DNA from: Baffinella frigidus
Lineage: Eukaryota; Cryptophyceae; Cryptomonadales; Baffinellaceae
Assembly (NCBI GenBank): GCA_026770585.1
Contig: MU646834.1
Span: forward strand, 225,052-237,551
Length of the DNA stretch: 12,500 bases
Reading direction: 5' to 3'
Part shown: positions 9,101-12,239 of the stretch, piece by piece
How the letters are laid out: every line of letters starts with the position of its first letter
How positions within the stretch are numbered: the first letter of the stretch is position 1
Translations under genes and position numbers: made by a program
The notes under the pieces: generated by a model
Told to the model about the DNA's origin: nothing
Seen by the model: the letters and a program-made list of their open reading frames with translations, nothing else
Database searches by the model: none

Positions 9101-12100
9101 GACGCCGAAGCCAGACGGTCGGTCGTGACTGCCTTGCGTGTTCCTAGCACCCCTAGACAGACTTAGGCACGCACGATTCGTGGTTTGTTCTGGGTCCCTC
9201 GGGGTTCCTCGGGGTTCTTCGGGGGTGTAGTCGAACCTCGAACTGGGTGCAGGCAGCCTCAGTCTTCGCACGGCTCACCAGAGTACCCCCCTTCGCCGCG
9301 CACCGCTGCTGAGACCTGCACGTGCGACGGGTTGACTTAAGGCGAGCGAGATGACTTTAGGCGGGAGAGAAAGAGTTGACTTCACGAGGGAGAGATGACT
9401 TAATGAGAGAGCGATGAGTTTTTGACAAGAGTACCCCCCTTCGCCGCGCTCTGCTGTTGCGACCTGCGGTTTGCGTTTCACGGTTTGCGGTTAGGGTGCA
9501 ACGGGTTTACTTTACGAGATAGAGATGACTTTATGGCCAGGGTGCTGTCCTTTGCGGCACCTTGTTTCGGGTTTTGGGTTTCGGGTTCAGGGTTTCGAAT
9601 TTTGGGTCAGAATTTCGGGTTCAGGGTTTCAGATTTCGGGGGGAGGAGAGGCAGGGATTGGGTTTTCGGTTTTCGGTTTTCGGGTTTGGGGTCTCGGGTT
9701 TCCGGGGGGGGGGGGGCAGGTTGGGGAGGATGCAGGCGTCGTCCCACTGCCCGTAGGATCAGGGTTCCCGGTTTTGGGTTTCAGGTTTCGGGAGGATTAG
9801 AGACATAAATCAGGGTTTCTGGTTTCTGGTTTCTGGTTTTGTTTCTCGTTTTTCGTTTTCCGGTTTCGGGTTTCGGGGGGGGGGCAGAGACAAATAAAAT
9901 ACCCTGGTTTCGGGTTTCGGGTCTCGAACATCGGGTTTCGGGTTTCTGGTTTCGAGGTTCGGGGTTCGGGGTGGGGGGGGAGAGAGACAGGTTGGGGAGG
10001 ATGCACGCGTCGTCCCACCGCCCGTAGCCGCCGTTTTGCCAGCACCTTCCAGGGCAGAAAACCGAGGTCAGGGTTTTTTTGGTCCTGGCTTCGAGTTGGG
10101 GGGGTGATTTGGGGACGTGATTGGTACAAAACGTTTGTACGAGTGGTAGTCATGAGGGACGCGACTATTCAGGGCAGAGAATCGGGGTCAAGGTTTAGTC
10201 GGCTTGTCCGGGCTGGGGTTTTCCGGGTTTACGGTTTAGGGTTTGAGGTTTAGGGTTTGCAGTTCTCCGGGTTGTCAGGGAGGATGCAGGCGTCGTCCCA
10301 CTGCCCGTAGCCACCGTTTTGCCAGCACCTTCCAGGGCAGAGAGCCAAGGTTAGCTTTTGGGATTTCGAGGTCAGGGTTTCGGGGTTCGGGGTTTCGAGA
10401 TCTGGGTTTCGGGTTTCCGGGTTCGTCCCGCTGCCCGTAGCCGCCGTTTTGCCGGCACCTTCCAGGGGTTAGGGTTTAGGGTTTAGGGTTTAGGGTTTAG
10501 GGTTTAGGGTTTAGGGTTTAGGGTTTAGGGTTTAGGGTTTAGGGTTTAGGGTTAAGGTTTGGGGCTTAGGTTTAGGGCTTCGGATTTCGGGCTTCGCGGT
10601 GTAGAGATCCGGGTTTCGGGTTGCGGGTTGCGGGGTTTAAAGATCCGGGTTTCGGGGTTTAGAGATCCGAATTTCAGGTTCCGAGTTTCGGGTTTCGGGT
10701 TTCGGGAAGGTATACCAGTTGGTGTCGGGTCCCCCCCACTCGGTGCCTTGGGTGTACGGCACCCGGCACTTCGGACCCGACTCCCTTAACAGGGGGGACG
10801 CAAGGGCGCCGCGACCCCCTTGCAAAAAGGTCGTAAGGGGGTCGCGACGCCCTTACAAGGGGGTGGGGTGTACCAGTTGGTGTCGGGTCCGCCCCACTGA
10901 CTGCCTTGGGTGTACGGCACGCGGCACTTAGGCCCTTCTCCGCCCCATACCTCGTACGTCCTAGCGGTTTGGGTTTAGGGTTTAGGGTTTGTTTGGGTTT
11001 CAGGATTGTTTGGGGTTTGGGGTTTAGGGTTTGTATGGGGCTTAGGGTTTAGGGTTTAGGGGTTGGGGGTTGGGGGTTAGGGAGTTGGGTTTAGGGGTAA
11101 ATGTGCAGGGTGTAGGGTGTAGGGTGTAGGGTGTAAGGGGCAGGATGTAGGGTGCAGGGTGTAGGGTGTAGGGTGTGGGGTGCAGGGTGTAGCATGTAGG
11201 GTGTAGCATGAAGGGTGTAGCATGTAGGGTGTAGGGTGTAGGGTGTAGGGTGTAGGGTGTAGGGTGCAGGGTGTAGGGTGTAGGGTGTAGGGTGTAGGGT
11301 ATGGGGTTGACCAGTCGTTGCAACTTCCGCCGCCCTCGCACACGTCTTTGTCCGGGCACCGCCCGTAGTGGTTCTGCGTTCGAGGTTTGGGGATTAGGGA
11401 CCATAGAAAAATCACTTAGGAACTGAGGATAATCAATTAGGAACTTAGGATAATGAATCAGGAACTTGGAACAATCAAGCCTCGCAAAGGTCTTTGCTCG
11501 GGCACCGCCCGTAGTGGTTCTGCGTTTGAGGTTTGGAGATAAGGGACAATAGGAGAATCACCTAGGAACTTGGAACAATCAATTAGGAACTTAGGACAAT
11601 CAAGTCTCGCACTAGTCTTTGCTTGGGCATCGCCCGTAGTGGTTCTGCGTATGAGGTTTGGAGATTAGGGATAAGGAATTGGGCCCTCTTGTAAGGGCGT
11701 CACCCTTACAAGGGGGTCGGGTCAGAAGGGGGTCACGACGCCCTTACAAGGTGGTCGTGACCAAGGGGGTCACAACGCCCTTACAAGGAGGTCGTGACCC
11801 TTAAAATATGGTTTTGAGGTTGAGGGGTGTACCTCGTAGCACTTGAGGAGGCTAATGTTGCCGACGTTGCCGTTGTACCACGGCTGCGTCTTGAGTTCTT
11901 TGTCGGAGCACTTGCCGTTGAGGTCCTGTTTTGGGGTTTGGGGTTTGGGGCTTGGGGTTGTGGTTTGTGGTTCGTGGTTTGTGGTTTGTGGTTTGTGGTT
12001 TGTGGTTTGTGGTTTGGGGTTTGGTTTTTGGGGTTGAGGATTTAGGGTTTGGGGCTGAGGATTTAGGGTTTCGGGTTGAGGATTTGGGGTTTCGGGTCGA

Positions 12101-12229
12101 GGATTTAGGGTTTCGGGTCGAGGATTTAGGGTTTCGGGTTGAGGATTTAGGGTTTCGGGTTGAGCATGCAGGGTGTAGGGATTACCGAGCACTTGTGGAC
12201 CATCGCGTCCGTGCGGTCGCGGCAGTTCC
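98..12229 (-). CDS. Multi-exon gene (15 mapped exons) for a Cys/Trp-rich, probably extracellular protein of unrecognised family; partial at both ends
   Basis: Seen: fifteen exons (43-113 bp) on the minus strand, every intron beginning GT and ending AG. Exon phases agree at all 14 junctions: E1/2 0, E2/3 0, E3/4 2, E4/5 2, E5/6 2, E6/7 0, E7/8 2, E8/9 2, E9/10 0, E10/11 0, E11/12 2, E12/13 2, E13/14 1, E14/15 0. The split codons give Trp, Trp, Leu, Trp, Thr, Ser, Trp and Gly with no stop. The exons total 1136 bp: 2 leading bases plus 378 codons. The translation has 21 cysteines and many tryptophans, and the exons prefer G or C at third codon positions, unlike the introns. Inference: a secreted or cell-surface protein stabilised by disulphides. 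No signal peptide, membrane segment, start or stop lies in the window. I do not recognise the family and assign no function. Exon boundaries rest on reading frame and splice dinucleotides only. Confidence 0.85.
301..343 (-). pseudogene. E15 acceptor-side stub with destroyed splice site
   Basis: Reads IVPNGEGYILGQI in the E15 frame, then diverges. The pyrimidine tract is intact, but the acceptor CAG of E15 is CCG here, so it should not be spliced. Confidence 0.8.
367..857. other. Intron 14 sequence without a gene
   Basis: Contains short repeats such as GTTAGTACCAG (257, 404) and ACCCTCCACACATACTC twice (716-732, 800-816). Near-inverted copies of ACCTACCCTAACAC lie at 680-693 and 841-854. No exon was seen. 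Confidence 0.6.
858..895 (-). pseudogene. E14 donor-side stub (most diverged)
   Basis: Reads FENLSSKCEDY on the minus strand. The E14 donor context GAGGTCC has become AGTGGACC, so the splice site is lost. Confidence 0.7.
891..936. repeat. Two perfect palindromes beside the E14 stub
   Basis: Positions 891-908 form GAACGCGG-CA-CCGCGTTC, an 8-bp stem with a 2-base loop. Positions 919-936 are the perfect 18-bp palindrome TTTTGAGTGCACTCAAAA. Confidence 0.8.
1048..1085 (-). pseudogene. E14 donor-side stub
   Basis: Reads FEDLSSKCEDYE with the same donor as E14 (GAG, then GTCCGT). It lies downstream of E14, and a fortuitous CTCGCAG sits at its 5' edge, so it could in principle be spliced. Confidence 0.8.
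1107..1180. repeat. Foldback repeat of the GGGGTCGC / CCTTACAAGG family, copy 1
   Basis: AAGGGGGTCGC (1107-1117) pairs perfectly with GCGACCCCCTT (1127-1137), and CAAGGGGGTCGC follows at 1139-1150. Related repeats occur at 10802-10854 and 11687-11800. Confidence 0.75.
1186..1283 (-). CDS. Exon E14 of the Cys/Trp-rich gene
   Basis: The acceptor is CGTGCAG and the donor is GTCCGC. Two bases complete Gly, then it reads FIPAASQELCQ, VATSRRAAT and FEDLSSKCEDYE, ending in phase 0. Only this copy joins the SQELCQ half to the SSKCEDYE half. Ten acceptor-side stubs lie upstream and two donor-side stubs downstream, which identifies it as the parent exon. Confidence 0.85.
1418..2767 (-). repeat. Array of ten E14 acceptor-side stubs
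   Basis: Stub acceptor edges on the minus strand lie near 1461, 1578, 1694, 1861, 2046, 2247, 2413, 2515, 2589 and 2767. Seven are long copies reading FIPAASQELCQ or close variants. The ones at 2515 and 2589 are very short, and the one at 2767 has lost its acceptor. Spacing is irregular (about 116-201 bp). The copy ending at 2247 extends furthest into the exon (CQVLTSHRRVANF). The intervening DNA is itself duplicated: 1338-1455 and 1739-1855 are almost identical. Confidence 0.85.
2768..2989. other. Intron 13 sequence without a gene
   Basis: A last piece of the E14-array spacer (to about 2846) is followed by roughly 140 bp of non-repetitive sequence. No exon was seen. Confidence 0.5.
2990..3069 (-). 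pseudogene. E13 donor-side stub
   Basis: Reads PIALVVPSANAIAKS then AGKGDAADFNI and keeps a GTACGT donor, stronger than that of E13 itself (GTACTT). It lies downstream of E13. Confidence 0.82.
3180..3292 (-). CDS. Exon E13 of the Cys/Trp-rich gene
   Basis: The acceptor is CCCCGCAG and the donor is GTACTT. One base completes Trp, then 37 codons read KTLSNKQVIQSPIAMVVP, SANAIAKSAGEG and DAADFNI, ending with one base that makes Gly with E14. It is the longest exon (113 bp) and has no Cys. Four stubs surround it: one donor-side downstream and three acceptor-side upstream. Confidence 0.87.
3318..3482. repeat. AT-rich element with inverted edges and a TA microsatellite
   Basis: CTTCAGAACGCGATATATCC near 3321 is an imperfect inverse of the sequence at 3462-3482 (minus strand TTCAGAGCGGGATATCTC). 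Between them is an uninterrupted (TA)n run at about 3387-3414. The composition differs sharply from the rest of the window. Confidence 0.55.
3476..3556 (-). pseudogene. E13 acceptor-side stub 1
   Basis: Reads KTLSNKRVIQSPIALVVP then SANAIAKS, with acceptor CACCAG, before diverging. It lies upstream of E13. Confidence 0.8.
3648..3676 (-). pseudogene. E13 acceptor-side stub 2
   Basis: Reads KTLSNKQVIQ with acceptor CCCGCAG, then leaves the E13 sequence. Confidence 0.75.
3712..3842. repeat. Purine (GGGAGAGA) tract with a GT run
   Basis: About 110 bp of A and G only on the + strand, followed by a (GT)n run at about 3825-3838. It is a pyrimidine tract in the transcript of the minus-strand gene. 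Confidence 0.9.
3856..3897 (-). pseudogene. E13 acceptor-side stub 3
   Basis: Reads KTLSNKQVIQSP with acceptor CACCAG. Its upstream flank (GGTGTGGTGGGGGTTCGGGG on the + strand) matches that of stub 1, so intron and exon edge were copied together. Confidence 0.78.
4020..4680. other. Palindrome-rich island in intron 12, possibly an inserted element
   Basis: About 660 bp with no heptamer repeats or exon copies. It contains the perfect 18-bp palindrome TCCTTTGAGCTCAAAGGA (4421-4438), a hairpin CCCCCGGA-AA-TCCGGGGG (4387-4404), a short GGCAC/GTGCC hairpin (4441-4455), and a 13-bp inverted pair AACTGAATCAGTT (4480-4492) / AACTGATTCAGTT (4583-4595). AATAAA occurs on the minus strand near 4048 and on the + strand near 4303. 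No transposase or clear terminal repeats were seen, so a non-autonomous insertion is only inferred. Confidence 0.45.
4839..4883 (-). pseudogene. E12 donor-side stub
   Basis: Reads INSVSASTLWSSTR and keeps the E12 donor GTCAGA. It lies downstream of E12. Confidence 0.78.
4883..4982. repeat. Heptamer repeats CCCTCCA and AACCGTC
   Basis: Two adjoining 7-bp arrays. This is the clearest place where the C-rich strand is the + strand, the reverse of the other introns. Confidence 0.88.
5015..5089 (-). CDS. Exon E12 of the Cys/Trp-rich gene
   Basis: The acceptor is CGAACCAG and the donor is GTCAGA. One base completes Ser, then it reads DKNGDQCTGIFNS and ASASTLWSSTL, ending in TG (Trp with E13). At 75 bp with phase 2 on both sides it is symmetric and could be skipped in frame. 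It has stubs of both kinds: donor-side downstream at 4839-4883, acceptor-side upstream at 5345-5384 and 5483-5520. Confidence 0.85.
5134..5343. repeat. TTTATGG heptamer array with higher-order units
   Basis: Degenerate 7-bp TTTATGG repeats. A longer pattern with TTTATGATTTATGGGTTATG followed by a TTTATAGTT(A/G)ATGG segment recurs about three times. It lies between E12 and its first upstream stub. Confidence 0.9.
5345..5384 (-). pseudogene. E12 acceptor-side stub 1
   Basis: Reads DTTGNQCTGIFN with acceptor GAACCAG, then runs into the TTTATGG array. Confidence 0.78.
5483..5520 (-). pseudogene. E12 acceptor-side stub 2
   Basis: Reads DRTGAQCTRIFNS with acceptor CAACCAG. It lies upstream of E12. 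Confidence 0.75.
5589..5632. repeat. TTTATGG heptamer array, second block
   Basis: Six near-perfect TTTATGG units on the + strand in intron 11. Confidence 0.88.
5776..5890. repeat. GAA/GAG/CAG trinucleotide tract
   Basis: Imperfect GAA, GAG and AGC-type trinucleotide repeats, almost all purine on the + strand, in intron 11 just upstream (in transcription) of E12's stubs. The acidic open frame through it is a by-product of the repeat. Confidence 0.88.
5922..6004 (-). CDS. Exon E11 of the Cys/Trp-rich gene
   Basis: The acceptor is CACAACAG and the donor is GTTCAC. It starts in phase 0, reads AYYNEAHCSIGPKLAAY then FPVACACSAT, and ends in AG (Ser with E12). It has three Cys, two of them in a CAC pair. 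It is the only exon between E3 and E15 with no stub found. Confidence 0.85.
6207..6269 (-). CDS. Exon E10 of the Cys/Trp-rich gene
   Basis: The acceptor is AAAACAG and the donor is GTAACC. It has 21 whole codons, phase 0 at both ends, reading VLSQTILNTLV then DDAIYDLLGT. It lacks Cys and looks amphipathic, probably helical. An acceptor-side stub (LSQTILNDAV) lies upstream at 6458-6492. Confidence 0.82.
6290..6455. repeat. 21-bp minisatellite in intron 9
   Basis: About seven copies of AGATAGCATATTTCACCCTTA between E10 and its acceptor-side stub. The unit length equals three heptamers, although the sequence is AT-rich and unlike the other arrays. Confidence 0.9.
6458..6492 (-). pseudogene. E10 acceptor-side stub
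   Basis: Reads LSQTILNDAV after acceptor CCTAAG (E10 has ACAG), then enters the 21-bp minisatellite. It lies upstream of E10. Confidence 0.75.
6496..6600. repeat. TTTGGGG heptamer array
   Basis: About eight near-perfect TTTGGGG units followed by degenerate ones, in intron 9. Confidence 0.88.
6712..6737 (-). pseudogene. E9 donor-side stub
   Basis: Reads TNSWGK with a GTCATA donor. Its flanks (a tract with GGGTACAGGGTTCGG and an ACCCCTGAA-GATTTTCACGG tract) are shared with the flank at 6820-6910, so exon edge and intron were duplicated together. Confidence 0.65.
6935..6977 (-). CDS. Exon E9 of the Cys/Trp-rich gene
   Basis: The acceptor is AAACCAG and the donor is GTTGAA. One base completes Thr, then it reads WEKRGMVKSNSWGK and ends in phase 0. 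At 43 bp it is the shortest well-supported exon. A donor-side stub (TNSWGK) lies downstream at 6712-6737. Confidence 0.75.
6978..7472. repeat. TTCAGGG / TTTCGGG heptamer-filled intron 8 with two E8 donor-side stubs
   Basis: The intron is made of degenerate TTCAGGG, TTTCGGG and TTTGGGG units. Stubs at 7123-7150 and 7329-7350 read DARMEPR and DARMELR on the minus strand and both keep the GTAACC donor. They lie downstream of E8, as the stub rule predicts. Confidence 0.82.
7473..7532 (-). CDS. Exon E8 of the Cys/Trp-rich gene
   Basis: The acceptor is CACTTTCAG and the donor is GTAACC. The frame set by E7 reads RDVLQWTPGRWTDARMEPR, ending with two bases that make Thr with E9. A second open frame, starting ATCFSGRPGGG, is also clear of stops. 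The RDVLQW frame is preferred because both neighbouring phases require it, and because the two stubs keep DARMEPR or DARMELR with a synonymous change at Arg. Confidence 0.8.
7545..7660. repeat. Short repeats of the TTAAGTTGATTCATGA type
   Basis: About four imperfect copies of a motif with TTAAGTTGATTCATGA, ending in the palindrome CATGATGCATCATG (7623-7636). No coding signal. Confidence 0.7.
7725..8276 (-). repeat. Four 138-bp units, each an E7 donor-side stub plus intron
   Basis: The motif CTCACC starts at 7725, 7863, 8001, 8139 and (in full E7) 8277, exactly 138 bp apart. Each unit has a 58-bp stub (7730-7787, 7868-7925, 8006-8063, 8144-8201) with an AG before it and a GTGAGC donor after it. 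Stubs read forms of QCNDPEVCSEELYE. The lowest unit has a TAG in place of the CAG codon before the first Cys. Confidence 0.9.
8282..8373 (-). CDS. Exon E7 of the Cys/Trp-rich gene
   Basis: The acceptor is AAATCAG and the donor is GTGAGC, the only donor in the gene that matches the usual eukaryotic consensus. It starts in phase 0 with GCFHTMRSYITAISE, continues TQCNDPEVCSEELYE and ends in TG (Trp with E8). It has three Cys. A 235-bp purine tract on the + strand (pyrimidine in the transcript) lies about 30 bp upstream of the acceptor. Four donor-side stubs follow downstream at exact 138-bp spacing. Confidence 0.88.
8405..8640. repeat. Purine (GAGAGG) tract next to the E7 acceptor
   Basis: About 235 bp that is largely A and G on the + strand, hence a long C/U tract in the transcript directly upstream of the E7 acceptor. 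Confidence 0.85.
8679..8833. repeat. Foldback: E6 donor-side stub (8712-8750) with an inverted copy (8757-8812)
   Basis: Arms of roughly 75 bp at 8679-8750 and 8757-8833 are imperfect inverse copies. Each includes an E6 end and a run of TTTCGGG/TTTCTGG-type repeat. The minus-strand arm reads GTEAACTRFE; the plus-strand arm reads VDTEAAC, then a 2-bp insertion breaks the frame. Confidence 0.82.
8925..8980 (-). pseudogene. E6 donor-side stub 2
   Basis: Reads KGGALVGRADTEAACTQFE on the minus strand, with a GTGAGA donor that fits consensus better than E6 itself. It lies downstream of E6. Confidence 0.8.
8990..9236. other. Intron 6 remainder without a confirmed exon
   Basis: CCTCGGGGTT-like repeats flank a non-repetitive GC-rich stretch at 9060-9175. 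It has open frames but no donor that would keep the phase, so no exon is called. Confidence 0.5.
9237..9315 (-). CDS. Exon E6 of the Cys/Trp-rich gene
   Basis: The acceptor is CGTGCAG and the donor is GTTCGA. One base completes Leu, then 26 codons begin SQQRCAAKGGTLVSRAK and end TEAACTQFE in phase 0. Partial copies at 8712, 8925 and 9422 keep this frame: TEAACTRFE and TEAACTQFE on the donor side, SQQQSAAKGG on the acceptor side. Confidence 0.8.
9422..9463 (-). pseudogene. E6 acceptor-side stub
   Basis: Reads SQQQSAAKGGTLVK after acceptor ACCGCAG. It lies upstream of E6. The first Cys of E6 (SQQRC) is Ser here. Confidence 0.78.
9565..9717. repeat. TTTCGGG / TTCAGGG heptamers in intron 5
   Basis: Degenerate heptamers with a 13-G run near 9704-9716. 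No coding signal. Confidence 0.8.
9718..9757 (-). pseudogene. E5 donor-side stub
   Basis: Reads YGQWDDACILPN and is followed by GC rather than GT at the donor position. It lies downstream of E5. Confidence 0.75.
9760..9985. repeat. TTTCTGG / TTTCGGG heptamers between the E5 stub and E5
   Basis: Heptamer-type repeats with poly-G interruptions. No exon was seen. Confidence 0.8.
9989..10045 (-). CDS. Exon E5 of the Cys/Trp-rich gene
   Basis: The acceptor is TGGAAG and the donor is GTCTCT. After one base that completes Trp, it reads CWQNGGYGRWDDACILPN and ends in CT, which becomes Leu with E6. Of four related copies this is the only one with both a usable acceptor and a GT donor in the required phase. 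The donor is weak, so the exact 3' edge is the least certain of the set. Confidence 0.75.
10278..10328 (-). pseudogene. E5 acceptor-side stub 1, almost complete
   Basis: Reads CWQNGGYGQWDDACILP after the same TGGAAG acceptor, but has no GT donor at its 3' end. It lies upstream of E5. Confidence 0.78.
10424..10458 (-). pseudogene. E5 acceptor-side stub 2
   Basis: Reads CRQNGGYGQ with acceptor TGGAAG, the key Trp replaced by Arg. It abuts the TTTAGGG array. Confidence 0.72.
10475..10551 (+). repeat. Eleven perfect TTTAGGG units (interstitial telomere-type repeat)
   Basis: Eleven uninterrupted TTTAGGG heptamers on the + strand, inside intron 4. This is the Arabidopsis-type telomere unit found in plants and many algae. 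Exons on both sides show it is internal to a gene. Confidence 0.95.
10716..10780 (-). pseudogene. E4 donor-side stub
   Basis: Reads GPKCRVPYTQGTEWGGPDTN and keeps a GTATAC donor. It lies downstream of E4. Confidence 0.82.
10802..10854. repeat. Foldback repeat of the GGGGTCGC / CCTTACAAGG family, copy 2
   Basis: Arms 10802-10823 and 10833-10854 (22 bp each, 20 matches) are inverse copies centred on CGCGAC-type cores. It sits between E4 and its stub, as copy 1 sits between E14 and its stub. Confidence 0.8.
10874..10960 (-). CDS. Exon E4 of the Cys/Trp-rich gene
   Basis: The acceptor is CGCTAG and the donor is GTACAC. One base completes the Trp codon from E3, then the exon reads TYEVWGGEGPKC, RVPYTQGSQW and GGPDTN, ending in TG (Trp with E5). 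A donor-side stub at 10716-10780 keeps the protein sequence with few replacements (QGTEW for QGSQW), which supports the frame. Confidence 0.88.
11106..11299. repeat. TGTAGGG heptamer array
   Basis: About 27 units of TGTAGGG with variants (TGCAGGG, TGTAGCA), in intron 3 immediately downstream of E3. Confidence 0.92.
11312..11373 (-). CDS. Exon E3 of the Cys/Trp-rich gene
   Basis: The acceptor is ACGCAG and the donor is GTCAAC. It starts in phase 0, reads NHYGRCPDKDVC then EGGGSCND, and ends with TG, which becomes Trp with the first base of E4. It has three Cys in 20 residues. Two acceptor-side stubs lie upstream of it at 11479-11519 and 11605-11644. Confidence 0.87.
11400..11475. repeat. AATCAATTAGGAACTTAGGA-type repeats between E3 and its stubs
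   Basis: Several imperfect copies of a motif with TTAGGAACTTAGGA, repeated again at 11560-11600 between the two E3 stubs. They mark the duplicated intron unit. Confidence 0.78.
11479..11519 (-). pseudogene. E3 acceptor-side stub 1
   Basis: Reads NHYGRCPSKDLCE with acceptor ACGCAG. It lies upstream of E3. Confidence 0.8.
11605..11644 (-). pseudogene. E3 acceptor-side stub 2, with a stop codon
   Basis: Reads NHYGRCPSKD then TAG where E3 has Val. The acceptor is ACGCAG. It lies upstream of E3. Confidence 0.8.
11687..11802. repeat. Foldback repeat of the GGGGTCGC / CCTTACAAGG family, copy 3
   Basis: Four tandem, partly inverted pieces with CCCTTACAAGG and GGTCGTGACC or GGGTCACGACG cores in intron 2. 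GGTCGTGACC-type cores are near-palindromic. Confidence 0.78.
11833..11925 (-). CDS. Exon E2 of the Cys/Trp-rich gene
   Basis: This exon has 31 whole codons, phase 0 at both ends, acceptor AACAG and donor GTACAC. It begins DLNGKCSDKELK, passes through PWYNGNVGN and ends SLLKCYE, with two Cys. Being phase-symmetric it could be skipped without a frameshift. No stubs are seen. Confidence 0.85.
11930..12180. repeat. Intron 1: TTTGGGG, TTTGTGG and a 21-bp repeat
   Basis: TTTGGGG units are followed by about seven TTTGTGG-type units (11961-12015), then six 21-bp units of GAGGATTTAGGGTTTCGGGTT (12036-12161). The 21-bp unit is three heptamers homogenised as a block. Confidence 0.9.
12186..12229 (-). 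CDS. Exon E1 of the Cys/Trp-rich gene
   Basis: The acceptor is GGAACAG and the donor is GTAATC. Two bases complete an upstream codon, then the exon reads NCRDRTDAMVHKCS and ends in phase 0. It carries two Cys. No stub of this exon is seen in the window. Confidence 0.78.
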
Positions 12230-12239
12230 CTGTTCCGTG

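Noticed and set aside
9060-9175. Possible extra exon in intron 6
   Set aside because: GC-rich with open frames, but no GT donor keeps the E6-E7 phase, and E6 already joins E7 in phase 0.
10475-10551. True chromosome end
   Set aside because: Exons of one phase-consistent gene lie on both sides, so the array is internal.
10874-10960. Similarity of E4 (C-x-VPY...W...W) to a fibronectin type II domain
   Set aside because: The Cys spacing and the number of Cys in E3-E5 do not fit that domain clearly, so no family was assigned.
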